Assembly: GCA_025937785.1 (NCBI GenBank)
Contig: JAICQQ010000044.1
Span: 1 to 46,360, forward strand
DNA length: 46,360 bases
Direction: 5' to 3'
From: Polyangiaceae bacterium
Lineage (GTDB): Bacteria > Myxococcota_A > Polyangia > Polyangiales > Polyangiaceae
Shown here: one piece after another, positions 33,224 to 42,344 of the stretch
Numbering within the stretch: the stretch's first letter is position 1
Layout: each line of letters starts with the position of its first letter
Notes under the pieces: model-generated
What the model was told of the DNA's origin: nothing
The model's database searches: none
The model's input: only the letters and a program-made list of their open reading frames with translations
Program-made: the position numbers and the translations under genes

Positions 33224-34333
33224 TCATGAGTCGTCTGCCTTCTGGGGGTCGCGATTGGCGGGGACCGCACTACCGAGCGCAGCGCCCCCAGCCAGCGCGC
33301 GCCTCCGCAGCAGCGCCGCCGACATGGCCTCGGCCGTCGCGCCGACCAGAGGTACGAGGTGGGGGTAGTCCATGCGTGTCGGACCCACTACCCCCACGGC
33401 CCCACGCGGCTCGCCGTGTTCCCACGAGTAGCGCGCCGCGACCAAGCTCAAGGGATAGCCCGCGAGCCGGGTAGACTCGCTGCCCAAGAAGACCTGCACC
33501 TGATCCGAGACCAGGGTGAGATCGAGCAGGGTGATCAGCTGCTCACGATCCTCGAGCGCCAGCATGAGTTGCTTCAGGCGCTCCGGGTCCTCGTTTTCGC
33601 TTTGATCCAAGAGCCGGGCATGGCCCGAAATGATGACGTCGTGAGATAGATCGGCGCCCTCGACCGCCGCCGATATCAGCGTGCTCGACAGCTCCACCAG
33701 CGACCGCACCTCGTCCCGCTGCCGATGGACCGCGCTCTGGAAGTACTCGCGCAAGGCGAGTAGCGTTTTCCCGACCACGACCTCCTCGAGCAGGTTGTGG
33801 ACGCGTTCGAGCTGGCTGTCGCTCGGGACGTGTTCGAGGTGGATGAAGCGGTTCTCTACGGTGCCGTCCGAAAACACGGCGACACTCAACAACTCATCGG
33901 GTCGCGTGGGGATGAAGCGAAGCTTGACGACCGTGCGCTGGCTTCCGCGGGCCTTGAGCAAGATCGCTGGCGCCCCGCTGATCTGACTCAGCATTCGCCC
34001 CACCTCGTGGAGCATGCTCGTGCCGTCGCTGGGACCGTCGACGACTTCGGAAATCTGCCGCGCCTCGTCGTCGGTGATGTTGCGCACGCGCATCAAGGCG
34101 TCGATGAACAGCCGGAAGGCCCGTTCGGTCGGTGCTCTGCCCGCCGACGTGTGGGGTTGAGTCAGATACCCCGCCTCTTCCAGGTCCGCCAACACGTTGC
34201 GAATCGTGGCTGGGGACAGGTCGAAGCCATACTTGCGCGTCAGCGTGCGACTACCGACGGGCTCCCCCGTCGCAATGAAGTCAGTGATTACCGCGTACAG
34301 TACCGAGCGTTCGCGCTTGTTCAATAACTCCAC
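33224..34333 (-). CDS. hrcA: Heat-inducible transcription repressor HrcA
   Basis: 369 residues from a GTG at 34331-34333, with a purine-rich stretch upstream. The N-terminal winged helix (LNKRERSVLYAVITDFIATG, EPVGSRTLTRKYGFDLSPAT, IRNVLADLEEAGYLTQPHTS, AGRAPTERAFRLFIDAL) is canonical, and the C-terminal GAF-like part ends with RGAVGVVGPTRMDYPHLVPLV, also diagnostic. HrcA represses groESL/dnaK operons by binding CIRCE. I found no CIRCE-like inverted repeat upstream, so it may not autoregulate here, and grpE/dnaK are not adjacent. Confidence 0.97.
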   Translation of the reverse strand: MELLNKRERSVLYAVITDFIATGEPVGSRTLTRKYGFDLSPATIRNVLADLEEAGYLTQPHTSAGRAPTERAFRLFIDALMRVRNITDDEARQISEVVDGPSDGTSMLHEVGRMLSQISGAPAILLKARGSQRTVVKLRFIPTRPDELLSVAVFSDGTVENRFIHLEHVPSDSQLERVHNLLEEVVVGKTLLALREYFQSAVHRQRDEVRSLVELSSTLISAAVEGADLSHDVIISGHARLLDQSENEDPERLKQLMLALEDREQLITLLDLTLVSDQVQVFLGSESTRLAGYPLSLVAARYSWEHGEPRGAVGVVGPTRMDYPHLVPLVGATAEAMSAALLRRRALAGGAALGSAVPANRDPQKADDS

Positions 34334-34715
34334 CAGGTACAGATTGTCGCGCGGAGGGGCTTGGCGTCAAATCACCCCGCCTGCACCCTGCATCGATCCG
34401 CGGTTTTTCCGCGTTTCTGAGCGAGTCGGGGAGGCAGAAAGACGCTTATTAAGTGGTACCTGAACGCGCGCATCCTGGCCGTCGTCTCCCAGCGTGCGTC
34501 GGCGCTCGAGGGCACCAAGCTTCGGGTCTTGCGGCGAAGACGCCGACACCCGGACGGCTGTCCGTGTAGGCGAACGCTGCGCGTCTCGTGGCACCGCCAG
34601 CACCCTGAAGTGACCACAAGCGGGAGATCACAGAAGTTTCCATGCGAAAACCTTGACAGTTTTTCAGGTCAATTCGATGATCCGCTTTCGAAGATCCACC
34701 CCCCGAGGAGGGCAC
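34334..34715. other. Divergent intergenic region
   Basis: About 380 bases between hrcA and the receiver gene. No coding frame is supported. It holds a good promoter for the receiver gene (listed) and a small 5-bp stem with a T5 loop at 34399-34413 of doubtful meaning. Confidence 0.45.
34653..34681 (+). promoter_or_regulatory. Sigma-70-type promoter of the receiver gene
   Basis: A perfect TTGACA at 34653-34658, a 17-base spacer and GATGAT at 34676-34681 (4 of 6 matches to TATAAT), 35 bases before the GTG start. The region is A+T-rich for this genome. Confidence 0.6.
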
Positions 34716-35516
34716 GTGAGCACGACCTTACTGGCCGTCGATGACAGCAAAACAATGCGCAAAGTCTTGGAGATCACTTTCGCGAGTGAAGACTACCGAA
34801 CTTTGCTGGCAGCCAACGCCGATGAGGCGCTGCAACTCGTACGTGCCGAAGGCCCCAAGGTTGCGGTGGTCGACGCCGGTCTGGGCGGTATGAGCGGTTA
34901 CGAGCTCTGCCAGCAGATCAAGGCGCAGGCTCCGGGCACGGCCGTGTTGGTGCTGTCGAGCAAGCAGCAACCTTACGATCGAGGCCGCGGCAGTGCCGCC
35001 GGTGCGGACGACTTCATGGACAAGCCGTTCGATACGCAGCAGCTCTTGGACAAGGTCAAGGCGCTGGCAAAGAATGCGGAGGCACGAGCAGCAGCCGCGC
35101 CGTCACCCGTCGCGGCCGCACCGCCACCCGTGGCCGCGCCACCGCCGCACGTGGCCGCTGCGCCGCCGCCCGCGCCGAGCGCGCCCGCGATGGCAGCTCC
35201 GCGCGCCCAGACGCTGGCGTACGGCAGTCCCACCGAAGCCTCGCCCAAGCCTCCCGGCGTACGCCCCGCGGTCCCGCGAGGCAGCACGACCTCGCCAGGC
35301 TTGGCTCCAATCCCGGCGGCTGCAGCCGTCGCGCACGCCATCAGCGACAACGGCCAACTCGCCGGCAAGCTGGGGCAGCTCGGGCTCTCGAACGAGCAGG
35401 TGCAGGCAGTGCTCGCACTCTCGCGCGACGTCGTCGAGCGCGTGGTGTGGGAGGTGGTGCCGGCCCTGGCCGAGACCTTGATCAAAGAAGAGATTCAGCG
35501 GCTCACCAGCGACTGA
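34716..35516 (+). CDS. Response regulator receiver with Ala/Pro linker and C-terminal helical tail
   Basis: 266 residues from the GTG at 34716, preceded by GAGGAGG at good spacing. The receiver is complete: VDDSKTMRKVLE (acidic pair), VVDAGLGGMSG (Asp53) and MDKPF (Lys). A 100-residue Ala/Pro-rich linker follows, and a conserved-looking C-terminal helix pair (LGLSNEQVQAVLALSRDVVE, RVVWEVVPALAETLIKEEIQ). The layout, receiver plus flexible linker plus short interaction helix without DNA-binding domain, resembles polarity or motility regulators such as RomR, and similar tails occur in deltaproteobacterial receivers. It is probably a protein-protein signalling output. Confidence 0.85.
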   Translation: MSTTLLAVDDSKTMRKVLEITFASEDYRTLLAANADEALQLVRAEGPKVAVVDAGLGGMSGYELCQQIKAQAPGTAVLVLSSKQQPYDRGRGSAAGADDFMDKPFDTQQLLDKVKALAKNAEARAAAAPSPVAAAPPPVAAPPPHVAAAPPPAPSAPAMAAPRAQTLAYGSPTEASPKPPGVRPAVPRGSTTSPGLAPIPAAAAVAHAISDNGQLAGKLGQLGLSNEQVQAVLALSRDVVERVVWEVVPALAETLIKEEIQRLTSD

Positions 35517-35538
35517 TCCGCTGGCAAACGCCTGGCTT

Positions 35539-37821
35539 TCACGGCTTGGGCCAGGGCAGCGATATCAGTGCTGGGTCGGTGCGAACGACGGCCACGAGGC
35601 CCCGGCCCGGGTGGTAGTCGATCGTCAACTCGAGCGCGCCCAGCGTCAGCACGCCGCGCTCGGCCAAGGCAGCCGTGACCGGCGGCAGGCTGGCGCGCAC
35701 CTCCGCCTGAGCGGCCTTGCGCGTCGCCTCTGCGCGACGTTTGCACGCGACGTCGCGCCCGCAGGCTCGCAGGCTCGCGCGGGCCTCCAGTTCCGCGTCC
35801 CACAGCCGCTGCCACGCGATGATGCCAGGCGGCAGCGCCTGTTCGTCGAACACTTCGCGAAAGCGATCGCGGACCTGCTGCGGCTCCGACTGAGGCGACG
35901 CCTGCAACACCAGGCGCGCCTGCATCAGCACGCGCAAGAGCAGCACCGAATGGTCCGCGGCCGCCGCGACCGCCGAGTTGTCGACCAGCTCGGCGAGCAA
36001 CGCCGCGGCCTCGGCGCCCTGCCCGTTCGTTTCGAGTCGGTGAGCTCGATGCAGGCCGGCTCTGAGACGTAGCGCCGGAGGGATGCCAGGCTGCAACAGA
36101 CCGCTGGCCAATTGGTCCAGCGTGCGCACGTTGTCGTCGTTCGCCTCGACCAGGTTGGCGGCCTCTGCGAGCAACGGCACCAAGGTGCCGTTCATGGGCG
36201 CTGACTCTGGCGCTCGCTCGAGCAGATCGATGGCGTCTGATTTCATCCGTTCGAAGAGAGGCGCGTCACGCCACGCTGCGGCGAGCCATGTCCCCAGCGC
36301 GACCTGACTCGGTGCCGGCGTGCCGCTCGGGAGCAGCGAGTAGAGCGGCCGGACGTCGCGATGCTGCGACAACAGGGCGGTGATGCCGAGAGCGGCGGCT
36401 GCGCGCATGTCCGTGAGCGACCCGCCGGCGGCGAGCTCTTCCGCGCCCCGAGTCAAGGCGTCGGCGGCCGCAGGGGAAACGCGCGGCATCTGTCCGGACG
36501 GGGTGGCCCGTGCGGCCTCGAATGCCGCCTCGAGCGCTCGGGCGAACAGTGTGAGGCCGGCAAAGTCGGGCGAAAGCCCGATCACCTCCTCGCTGAGCGC
36601 CCGGAGCTCGGCCGCGGGCGCGGGGTCGGGCGCGGGCGCGTCGAGTAAAAGGCGAGCGCGCCAGGGGAGCACCACGGCCAGACCCAGAAAGTCTTGCACG
36701 CTGCGGACCGTGCGCCCTTTCTTGGACACCCAAGCTCGCTTCAGATCCGCGAACAGCGGGCTCTCGAACATTCCCTGGCGCTGGGCAAAGGCGCAAAGGG
36801 CGGCGTTGCCAAGGCCCCCGACCACACCCGCGCAGGGTACGTCCGGAAACGCAGCCAAGAGCCGCACCGTTGCAAGCCCTAGGTGGGAGGGCGCCTCCTC
36901 GGCTCGAGCCTCGAGCAGCGCCGCAGCCGCTCTTGGATGGTGCAAGGCGAGATGAACCCGCGCCTGAGCCGTGGCTTCGTCCGCGTTGCCTGGCGCTCGA
37001 TCGAGCTCCGCCCCCGCATCGAGGAGATGTCGGATTTGCTCGGCAAATTGCTGCAACTGTGGGCTCTGCTCGGGTGCGCGCAGCGCCCGCTCGTAGTGCT
37101 CCCGCGCCGCCTGCCAGTCACCGTTCCACATTGCCGCACGTGCCAGATTGAGACGAGCCGCCGGCGATTCCTCGAGGCTCAACCAGAGGCGGCGAGCCTC
37201 GTAGCGCAACGCGACATCGCCCAACGTCGCACCCACCTGGTCGAGGGTCTCGCAAAAAGCGACGTCGACAGGGCCTGCGCGCAGCTCGCTCTCGGCGTAG
37301 CGAGCCCACTCCCGCGCAGCGCGCGGGATGACTTCGTTGAGAGTCGCCAGGACCTCTGCGAATTCCGTGGGACTTGCGACGACGTGTACGAGTTCATCGG
37401 CGCCTGCCGTCGTCGTTGCCAGCGTGGACAACGCCGTCGGGGAACGGCCCCCTGCCATCAGATGCAAGAGCGGTCGCGTCTGCGCAAGCTCGCTGGCTGG
37501 CGCCCGGAGTTCGCTAAGCTCCGCTTCAGACAACGAGCCTAGCAGCTGATCGAAGCGCGCGCGTTGCTGCGCACTCAGCGCTCCGAGTACGGGCTCGCCA
37601 CGCGGGACCTTCGCCAATGCCGCAAAAATTCGCGTCTTGGGGTCATCCGACGACCCCACATCGGCCGCCGCTACCGTGCGCGCAGGTGTGGTCGGCGGTG
37701 GTTGCGCCTGGCAAGCCGGCTGACACATTGCGAGTAGCAGCAGAAGCACATGTTCGACGCGGGCTGTCCCGCCCCAGCGAAGGCTCAGCGTGCTGAGTCT
37801 ACTCAACCTCTCGTTGCTCAT
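35539..37821 (-). CDS. Large putative lipoprotein with helical repeats, unknown
   Basis: 760 residues from the ATG at 37819-37821. A hydrophobic stretch (VEHVLLLLLAMCQPAC) after a 33-residue basic lead looks like a lipoprotein signal with Cys candidates at its end. The rest is Ala/Leu/Arg-rich helices with TPR-like units (AAMWNGDWQAAREHYERALR, ARVHLALHHPRAAAALLEAR), no catalytic motif, and a strand-rich end (GVLTLGALELTIDYHPGRGL). It is divergent from the FHA-GGDEF gene with only about 60 bases between starts, so shared regulation is likely. The function is not recognised. Confidence 0.75.
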   Translation of the reverse strand: MSNERLSRLSTLSLRWGGTARVEHVLLLLLAMCQPACQAQPPPTTPARTVAAADVGSSDDPKTRIFAALAKVPRGEPVLGALSAQQRARFDQLLGSLSEAELSELRAPASELAQTRPLLHLMAGGRSPTALSTLATTTAGADELVHVVASPTEFAEVLATLNEVIPRAAREWARYAESELRAGPVDVAFCETLDQVGATLGDVALRYEARRLWLSLEESPAARLNLARAAMWNGDWQAAREHYERALRAPEQSPQLQQFAEQIRHLLDAGAELDRAPGNADEATAQARVHLALHHPRAAAALLEARAEEAPSHLGLATVRLLAAFPDVPCAGVVGGLGNAALCAFAQRQGMFESPLFADLKRAWVSKKGRTVRSVQDFLGLAVVLPWRARLLLDAPAPDPAPAAELRALSEEVIGLSPDFAGLTLFARALEAAFEAARATPSGQMPRVSPAAADALTRGAEELAAGGSLTDMRAAAALGITALLSQHRDVRPLYSLLPSGTPAPSQVALGTWLAAAWRDAPLFERMKSDAIDLLERAPESAPMNGTLVPLLAEAANLVEANDDNVRTLDQLASGLLQPGIPPALRLRAGLHRAHRLETNGQGAEAAALLAELVDNSAVAAAADHSVLLLRVLMQARLVLQASPQSEPQQVRDRFREVFDEQALPPGIIAWQRLWDAELEARASLRACGRDVACKRRAEATRKAAQAEVRASLPPVTAALAERGVLTLGALELTIDYHPGRGLVAVVRTDPALISLPWPKP

Positions 37822-37883
37822 GAGCGTCACCCTTTTCACGCGGAAACCTCGCACGACTCGTGTTAGCGTTAGTAGCGCGAAGG

Positions 37884-38804
37884 ATGCCCGACAGCGACGA
37901 TTTCATGCCAGATGAGGATGGCGAACGCACCGCCATCGTGCGGCTGGCAGATGTCCTGGGGCCCACCCAACAGCGGGATCGCCATCTTTTGACCCGTGTC
38001 CGGGGCAACAACATCGGCCAGGTCATCACGCTGAAGCAAGCCCCCTGCAACATCGGGCGTTACTCCGACTCGGAGATCTGGCTGCGCGACGACGGGGTCA
38101 GCCGCCGGCACGCCCGAATCTTCCCGGAGGGCGACGGGTTCGTGCTGCAAGATTTGGATTCAGCCAACGGGACCTTCGTCGAGGGCCGGCTGATCAAACT
38201 ACACCACCTGAACGACGGCGAATTGATCCAGCTGGGTCCCGTTGCGGCGTTTCGCTACTCAATCACCGACGAAGACCAGGAGGCGCTCCTCAGGCGCCTG
38301 TACGCCACCAGCGTGACCGACTCACTCACGGGCGCGCACAATCGCGAGCATTTCGACACGCAGATCGAGGTCGAGCTTTCCTACCGCAGGCGCCACGATA
38401 CCCAGCTCTCGATCGTGCTGTTCGATTTGGACCATTTCAAGCAGATCAACGACACCTTTGGTCACCCGGGCGGCGACGAGGTGTTGAAGGCCGTGGCAGC
38501 GAGCGCGCGCACGCAGCTCAGGACCGAGGACGTCTTCGCCCGCTACGGTGGGGAAGAGTTCGCGATCATCCTGCGTGGCATCGACATCAAAGGCGCCCGC
38601 GCCATGGCCGACCGGCTGAGGGTGAAAGTGGCCGAACTTCGTGTGCCGCACGACGGGCGCCAGCTGCGCGTCACGTTGAGCGGAGGCTGCGCCGCCGCTT
38701 CCGAGCTCGAAACCGTCTCGCACACGGCGCTCTTGGGCCTGGCCGATCGGCGCCTGTACGCCGCGAAGAAAGCAGGCAGAAACCGGATCGTCGCGGCGGA
38801 CTGA
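37884..38804 (+). CDS. FHA-GGDEF diguanylate cyclase
   Basis: 306 residues from the ATG at 37884, with GAAGG just upstream; an earlier start at 37860 is less likely. The FHA domain (about 40-125) has the phosphothreonine-binding residues in NIGRYSDSEIWL, VSRRHARIF and SANGTFVEG. The GGDEF domain (about 135-303) has DLDHFKQINDTFGHPGGDEV, the active site RYGGEEF (222-226) and an inhibitory-site RTED (213-216) exactly five residues before it. It should make c-di-GMP, be product-inhibited, and be recruited by a Ser/Thr-kinase phosphoprotein. There is no membrane segment. Confidence 0.95.
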   Translation: MPDSDDFMPDEDGERTAIVRLADVLGPTQQRDRHLLTRVRGNNIGQVITLKQAPCNIGRYSDSEIWLRDDGVSRRHARIFPEGDGFVLQDLDSANGTFVEGRLIKLHHLNDGELIQLGPVAAFRYSITDEDQEALLRRLYATSVTDSLTGAHNREHFDTQIEVELSYRRRHDTQLSIVLFDLDHFKQINDTFGHPGGDEVLKAVAASARTQLRTEDVFARYGGEEFAIILRGIDIKGARAMADRLRVKVAELRVPHDGRQLRVTLSGGCAAASELETVSHTALLGLADRRLYAAKKAGRNRIVAAD

Positions 38805-38841
38805 GGCGGTGCCGGCCGCATGATCTCTCGAGCGCACGCGC

Positions 38842-39705
38842 ATGCAGAAACTATCGATACGTGTGGATCCGGCCGACTCGGATCTGGTGAGCGGCTGCTT
38901 GTTCGAAGCCGGAGCCGGCGGCATCGAAGAGCAAAGTGAAACCGAGGCAACCGTGCTCGTCACTTACGGCGACGATCCGAATGAACTCGATCAGCTGCGA
39001 CGACGGCTCGGCGAGTTGCTGGAGGCGCTGCCGCCGCTGGTGCGTCCGCCGAGCTTCGAACTCACCGACCTCGACCCGAACTTCGGGCAGGCTTGGCTCG
39101 ATTATCTGAAACCCGAGTGGCTGACGAGCTCTCTGGTGATTCAACCAGTGAGCAGCCCCGACCCCGGACCAGGCGTCCAGGTCCTCCGTTACCACCCGGA
39201 GTTGGCCTTCGGGACCGGCGGGCACGCCACCACCCGCCTCGCTGCACGCGCGGTCCAAGCCTGGGTGCAGGCAAGGCCGGGCGAAGCGCTACTCGACGTG
39301 GGCACCGGAAACGGCGTGCTCGCGATGGTGGGCCTGCTCGCGGGGGCGCGCGAGGCCGTGGGGGTCGACATCGACGAAAACGCGGTGCGTGCGGCCAACG
39401 CCAACGCGGCACTGAATGGGCTTGCCGACCGCGCTCGCTTCTCCGCCCTGCCCCTGGCCGCGCTCGGCGCGAGCTTTCCGCTGGTGGTCGCCAACATCGA
39501 CGCGCCGACGCTGGCGGCGCTTTCGACCCCGCTCGCCAGGTGCACCGAAGAGACTCTGCTAGTGACGGGTTTGCTCGCCGAACAATGCGCCGAGATCGAG
39601 GCGTCGTTCGCGAGCGCTGGGCTCGAGCTCCGCGAGCGTCAAGGGCTCGACGACTGGTGTTTGCTGCGATTCGAGGCGGCGCTTACAAAACCAGACCGGC
39701 TCTGA
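38842..39705 (+). CDS. prmA: Ribosomal protein L11 methyltransferase PrmA
   Basis: 287 residues from the ATG at 38842. The N-terminal substrate-recognition part is followed by the family signature AFGTGGHATTRLAARAV, SAM-binding LLDVGTGNGVLAMVGLLAG, acidic VGVDIDENAVRAA and VVANIDAPTLAAL (family VANI). It trimethylates residues of ribosomal protein L11. It is 37 bases after the diguanylate cyclase gene and 26 before the glycosyltransferase, so probably cotranscribed with both, without an obvious functional link. Confidence 0.92.
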   Translation: MQKLSIRVDPADSDLVSGCLFEAGAGGIEEQSETEATVLVTYGDDPNELDQLRRRLGELLEALPPLVRPPSFELTDLDPNFGQAWLDYLKPEWLTSSLVIQPVSSPDPGPGVQVLRYHPELAFGTGGHATTRLAARAVQAWVQARPGEALLDVGTGNGVLAMVGLLAGAREAVGVDIDENAVRAANANAALNGLADRARFSALPLAALGASFPLVVANIDAPTLAALSTPLARCTEETLLVTGLLAEQCAEIEASFASAGLELRERQGLDDWCLLRFEAALTKPDRL

Positions 39706-39731
39706 TAACAGGTCGCCGGTGAGCCTTCACC

Positions 39732-42308
39732 ATGCTGGATGAGTCCCGGGCGTCGCGCCGGCAACTGGTGGCAGCGCTGGCGGCGACCGTGCCGCTCGCG
39801 CTGTTGACATGCTGGATGGCAGTACCCGGCAACTCGCCCATCAGCGTTCCCTTCGGCTTCCTCTGCTCGGTCACGAGCATCGTGGGTATCCTGGCGCTGC
39901 TCCAGGGCTCGGAGCGCGGCCCAATCACGCCCGCCCCCGCGCTGGAGGGGAACGCGCGGGCCCTGCTCCGGGAACTCCTGCTGCTCGCCGTGACGCTCGG
40001 TTTCTTCGTGATCGCGCTGCGAGCGGCGGTAAGCGGAGTACTGCCGGCTCCCCGCTTGACGGCAGCGCTCTTGATGCCTGCCGCGTTCTTGGCAAGCGCC
40101 GTCGCGAGCTTTCGGCTCGGGCGCGAGCTGGGATGGGTGAGCGGCGAGCGGAGCCTCTTCCAGCGCTATGGCTTCTGGCTCATGCTGTTTCACGCGATCG
40201 TCTACTGGCCTCTGTGCGGGAGCTTTTCGCTGATCGACCCGTGGGAAACACATTACGGCGAGGTCGCGCGGGAAATGTTGGCGCGCGATGACTGGATCTC
40301 GCTGTGGTGGGCCCAGGACGGGTGGTTCTGGTCGAAGCCGGTGTTGGACTTTTGGCTGCAGGCCCTCAGCTTCGCGATCGGCGGTGTGCAGTTCCTACCC
40401 GACCAAATGCTCTCGGGCATCGCGGCAGGCCACACGCCGTACCCGGAGTGGGCCGCGCGCACGCCGATCGGGCTGATGACGGTGATCGCCAGCTACTGCT
40501 TCTACAAGGCCCTGGCACGCAGTGTCCACCCACGCGCGGGCTTCCTGGCAGCCTTGGTCCTCGGCACCACACCGTACTGGTTCTTGATCGCGCACCAGAC
40601 GATGACGGACATGCCGTACGTGGCGGCGCTCGTGATCTGCCTGTCGTGCTTTCTGCTTGCCCAGAACACCGACGCCGCGAGCGAGGTCCAGGCCACACAT
40701 TTTCGGCTCGGCCCCTTCGAGATCGGCATCACGCCGGCGCACGCGCTCGCGGCGCTCGTGCTGCTCTGCGTGCTGCCGCAGGTGTGTTACCTCGTCAGCC
40801 GCAACCTGACCCTGGATCTGGCGACCGGCGCCCTGGAGATCCACGGCGATCGGTTCATGGCCGGTTCCGGCGGGGGCAACTGCGGGCTTCCCGGCAACCA
40901 AGCCTGCCGGACGTACGTGGCCACCTACCGCGCCGGCCAGCCCGCGCTACTCGCGTGTCTGTGGCTGTTCCTCGGGCTGTGGCTCACGCGCGAGCTGTGC
41001 CAGGAAACCAGGGCGCGCCCACTCTTCTACTGCGCCGCCTGGCTAGCGCTCGCGTGGAGCGTGATGGCCAAGGGCGCGCCAGGCTTGGTGTTGCCGCTCG
41101 GCATCATCGTGGTCTTCGTAGGCGCAACCAGGCGCTGGAGCGTGCTGCTCGAGCTGCGCCCCCGGGCGTTGTTGTTCGTGTTCGCGGTGGTCGCGCTACC
41201 CTGGCACGTGCAGATGGTGCTGCGGCATGGGCACGGCTTCGTCGATCGCCTGCTCTTGCACGACATGTACAAGCGCGCTTTCGACCATGTCCACGACACC
41301 AACGAGGGCATCGACGTCAGCTTCCGCTACTACGTCTGGCAGCTGGGATACGGCCTGTTCCCTTGGTTTGGGCTCGCCATCGTGGGCGTGCTCGATTGGC
41401 TCCGGCGACAGTTCGTTCCCGCGCGCGATCAGCCGATCGCTGCGCGCGAGGCCGCGACGCTGATGGGTCTCTGGTTCATCGTCGCGTTCTCTCTGTTCAC
41501 GGTATCAGGCACCAAGTTCCACCACTACGTGCTACCGGCAGTGCCGCCCCTGTGTGCGCTCACCGGCCTCTCACTGCACGAGCTCCTCGGCAAGTTCCGC
41601 CTGGGACGCAGCACCAGAGCGCCAGACAACGGACCACGCAGCGCCGCGTCCTTCGCATCCGCCGCCGAACCAGGCAACCTCTTGATACTGAGCCTCGTGG
41701 CCAGCCTGAGCCTCGTGATGGTGGGGCGCGATCTGTTGGTCGCCCACGGCGAGCGACTTCCAGGCCAGGTGCTGTTCATGCAGCTGTTCACCTACCAGTA
41801 CAAGCGCCCCTGGCCGGACCACCTCGACTTCAGCACCACCTTGCTGGCGTTCACCGCACTCGCCACGCTGCTCTGTCTGTGCCTCGGCTCCCGCGCGCTG
41901 CGCCAAGGCGCCGTCCTGGGCTTGTGCGCGCTGGCAACGGCCTGGGCGGCCTGGGGCGTGAACGTTTATTTGGTGCAGGCCGCTCCACATTGGGGTCAAC
42001 GCGAATCGATCGCCGCCTACTACCGCGCACGCACCCCGAAGGACGCGCCGCTGGTGGCCTTCCAAATGAACTGGAAGGGCGAGAACTTCTACACGGGCAA
42101 CCACCTCGCCGCCTTCGTCCGGTCCGGCGAAGCCTTTCAACAGTTCATGAAGCAAAAGCGCGCCGAGGGCGTGCGCACGCTGTACTTCACCACCGAACCC
42201 TCACGCTTCGGCGCCCTCAGGCGCGAAGTGGGCGAGCACAAGAGCTTCCAGGTGCTCACCGACGACCGCGTGAACAATAAGTTTGCGATCGCCAAGATCG
42301 AATTCTGA
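39732..42308 (+). CDS. ArnT/PMT-type membrane glycosyltransferase
   Basis: 858 residues, larger than most of its family, with a dozen or so hydrophobic segments. The first periplasmic loop carries the catalytic motif LIDPWETHYGEVAREML (Asp and Glu), followed by SKPVLDFWLQALSF. Further family marks are WSVMAKGAPGLVLPLG and SGTKFHHYVLPAVPPLCALT. The C-terminal soluble end (NWKGENFYTGNHLAAFVRSG, LTDDRVNNKFAIAKIEF) is periplasmic. It should transfer a sugar from a polyprenyl-phosphate donor to lipid A, another glycolipid or protein. No donor-synthesis gene is adjacent. Confidence 0.88.
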   Translation: MLDESRASRRQLVAALAATVPLALLTCWMAVPGNSPISVPFGFLCSVTSIVGILALLQGSERGPITPAPALEGNARALLRELLLLAVTLGFFVIALRAAVSGVLPAPRLTAALLMPAAFLASAVASFRLGRELGWVSGERSLFQRYGFWLMLFHAIVYWPLCGSFSLIDPWETHYGEVAREMLARDDWISLWWAQDGWFWSKPVLDFWLQALSFAIGGVQFLPDQMLSGIAAGHTPYPEWAARTPIGLMTVIASYCFYKALARSVHPRAGFLAALVLGTTPYWFLIAHQTMTDMPYVAALVICLSCFLLAQNTDAASEVQATHFRLGPFEIGITPAHALAALVLLCVLPQVCYLVSRNLTLDLATGALEIHGDRFMAGSGGGNCGLPGNQACRTYVATYRAGQPALLACLWLFLGLWLTRELCQETRARPLFYCAAWLALAWSVMAKGAPGLVLPLGIIVVFVGATRRWSVLLELRPRALLFVFAVVALPWHVQMVLRHGHGFVDRLLLHDMYKRAFDHVHDTNEGIDVSFRYYVWQLGYGLFPWFGLAIVGVLDWLRRQFVPARDQPIAAREAATLMGLWFIVAFSLFTVSGTKFHHYVLPAVPPLCALTGLSLHELLGKFRLGRSTRAPDNGPRSAASFASAAEPGNLLILSLVASLSLVMVGRDLLVAHGERLPGQVLFMQLFTYQYKRPWPDHLDFSTTLLAFTALATLLCLCLGSRALRQGAVLGLCALATAWAAWGVNVYLVQAAPHWGQRESIAAYYRARTPKDAPLVAFQMNWKGENFYTGNHLAAFVRSGEAFQQFMKQKRAEGVRTLYFTTEPSRFGALRREVGEHKSFQVLTDDRVNNKFAIAKIEF

Positions 42309-42344
42309 ATCTGGAACTCGTCGAAGCATCGCCCCTCGTCGCTA

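Noticed and set aside
34399..34413. CGCGG-TTTTT-CCGCG hairpin as terminator
   Set aside because: The stem has only 5 bp, the T run is in the loop and only three T follow; it also lies upstream of divergent genes.
34334..34700. CIRCE element upstream of hrcA
   Set aside because: No TTAGCACTC/GAGTGCTAA-like inverted repeat was found in the region.
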